A stretch of DNA of 64,000 nucleotides from Bordetella petrii. GTDB lineage: Bacteria > Pseudomonadota > Gammaproteobacteria > Burkholderiales > Burkholderiaceae_B. Within the stretch, counting starts at the first letter, position 1. The number at the start of each line of letters is the position of its first letter. The position numbers were made by a program, and so were the translations under genes. Where the stretch lies: contig NC_010170.1 of the NCBI RefSeq assembly GCF_000067205.1, positions 1,364,001 through 1,428,000 of the forward strand, read 5' to 3'. This document shows positions 63,065-64,000 of the stretch, one piece after another. A model generated the notes under the pieces. The model worked only from the letters and a program-made list of their open reading frames with translations. It was not told the origin of the DNA and made no database searches.

Positions 63065-63314
63065 ATTATGCTCCATGCAACTGCAACAGGTCGGAGACCC
63101 GTGGCTTTCTACCTGGCTGCACCGCCACCCCGCATCGGAATTGCTGCCAGTCGGGCAACAGAAGGTGGCTGAACTTCAGACGAGGCAACAGCGGGTCACC
63201 GTTCGGGCAGATTCAGGCAAGGGCCACCCGACGAAGCATTGATGAGACGTGAGGTTTCCGGTGAAATGGACCGGCCGCCTGCCGACGCCGCAGATCGCCG
63301 TGGCGTCTTGCGTC

Positions 63315-64000
63315 TCAGCCCTGCACTTGGGCATCGGCTGCGGTTCTTATCCAGTTCGGAATGTCCGCCGGGGGCAGCGGGCGGGAGAACAGGTAGCCCT
63401 GGATCACCGGGCAATGATGGGCCTTGAGCAGTTCACGCTGCGCCTCGGTTTCCACGCCTTCGGCCACGACGGTCAGATGCAGGTTCTGCCCAATACCAAT
63501 CACCGCCATCACCAGAGATTGAAGGCGGCTTTCCTGCAAGCATTTGTCGATGAAGCTGCGATCGATCTTGACCTCGGTGACAGGCAGGTTCGCCAGATTG
63601 GAGAGACTGGAGAAGCCCGTGCCGAAATCGTCCACCGACAGGCCGACGCCGAGCGCACGGATACCGTGGATGACCTCCAGCATGCCGGCAGTCAGCGCCA
63701 TGGCGGCGCTCTCGGTAATCTCGATGGTCAGGCATTCACCGGGCAATGCATATTGCTGCAGAAGCCCGGCAACGAAGTCCGGCAAATCGGAACCTCGGAA
63801 ACTGAGAGGCGACAGGTTCACCGATACGACCGGCACCTGCACCCCCTCATCACGCCACACGGCCATCTGCCGGCATGCCTCGCGCAGTGCCCATCGGCCG
63901 ATGGCTTCGATCTCGCCGATTTCCTCGGCAAGGCTGATGAACCTGCCTGGCGGGATAACCCCGAACTCCGGATCACGCCAGCGTGCCAGAGCTTCCACCC
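63315..64000 (-). CDS. EAL-domain c-di-GMP phosphodiesterase (partial, C-terminal)
   Basis: The last 228 codons of a larger gene that enters from the right edge. The EAL signature VEALARW sits at the very edge; catalytic and loop motifs follow: VNLSPLSFRGSDLPDF (Asn-Leu-Ser), TIEITESAAM, VDDFGTGFSSLSNLANLPV, EVKIDRSF and VVAEGVETEAQ, ending QGYLFSRPLP. All residues needed for c-di-GMP hydrolysis that fall in this part are present. Any sensor or GGDEF part lies outside the window. It is the second c-di-GMP gene in 8 kb. Confidence 0.9.
   Translation of the reverse strand, partial: VEALARWRDPEFGVIPPGRFISLAEEIGEIEAIGRWALREACRQMAVWRDEGVQVPVVSVNLSPLSFRGSDLPDFVAGLLQQYALPGECLTIEITESAAMALTAGMLEVIHGIRALGVGLSVDDFGTGFSSLSNLANLPVTEVKIDRSFIDKCLQESRLQSLVMAVIGIGQNLHLTVVAEGVETEAQRELLKAHHCPVIQGYLFSRPLPPADIPNWIRTAADAQVQG

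Noticed and set aside
1..64000. CRISPR array, tRNA or rRNA genes
   Set aside because: No regularly spaced identical repeats and no cloverleaf or rRNA-like sequence were recognised on either strand; the ICE attachment site therefore lies outside the window or was not visible.

Overview
The window is the accessory-rich interior of an integrative conjugative element (ICE) of the PFGI-1/pKLC102-like class in a GC-rich proteobacterium. A pseudomonad or xanthomonad is most likely, but no chromosomal marker gene is present to fix the host. Two blocks support the ICE call. From 0 to 20.4 kb lies the conserved array of small 'DUF' genes of this family (DUF3085, DUF3577, DUF3275, DUF932-like, a DUF6094-like methyltransferase and a large SNF2-type helicase). 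From 40.2 to 56.5 kb lies the type IV secretion set in its usual order: PilL lipoprotein, PFL_4693-like, lytic transglycosylase, PFL_4695-like, TraD, PFL_4697-like, RAQPRD, four small membrane proteins, TraK/TraB-like proteins, a lipoprotein and the TraC/VirB4 ATPase.

Region by region. 0-6 kb: the C-terminal tail of a basic protein, then a C5-cytosine methyltransferase gene cut in two by a three-recombinase (RIT) transposon. 6-6.9 kb: a TacAT-type GNAT/DUF1778 toxin-antitoxin pair with a clear operator. 6.9-18.1 kb: a row of conserved ICE genes, almost every one preceded by its own GC-rich hairpin leader. Interspersed are three copies of a three-hairpin element whose stems covary. 18.1-20.4 kb: helicase and a strong terminator.

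20.4-40.1 kb is a cargo hotspot between helicase and pilL, made of three modules. Module 1 (20.4-27.4) is a small biosynthetic cluster: MmyB-like regulator, 5-aminolevulinate-synthase-like enzyme, N-acetyltransferase, Gfo/Idh oxidoreductase, asparagine-synthase-type amidotransferase and efflux pump. I infer a modified aminolevulinate (alaremycin-like) antimetabolite. Module 2 (27.4-33.9) holds a secreted cupin, two flavin monooxygenases, a TetR regulator, an MFS pump and a truncated EamA transporter. It is bounded by 48-bp direct repeats that carry the terminator and the end of module 1's last gene. Module 3 (33.9-40.1) is a divergent LysR plus AlaX / 2OG-oxygenase / LysE / 2OG-oxygenase (split by an IS3-type element) / LysO set. 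This looks like a hydroxylated-amino-acid production or disposal system with export and tRNA-editing self-protection.

46.3-48.8 kb is a second insertion inside the transfer operon: csrA and hipBA. 56.5-64 kb carries two EAL-domain c-di-GMP proteins, a membrane-anchored DsbA-like protein, and a TetR-IbrA-GNAT-IbrB operon.

The most unusual material is (i) the covarying three-hairpin RNA candidate, (ii) the per-gene nested-stem leaders on an element that also encodes its own CsrA, (iii) the ALAS-like cluster with a Thr-to-Ser change at the glycine-selecting position, and (iv) the amino-acid hydroxylase/AlaX module.
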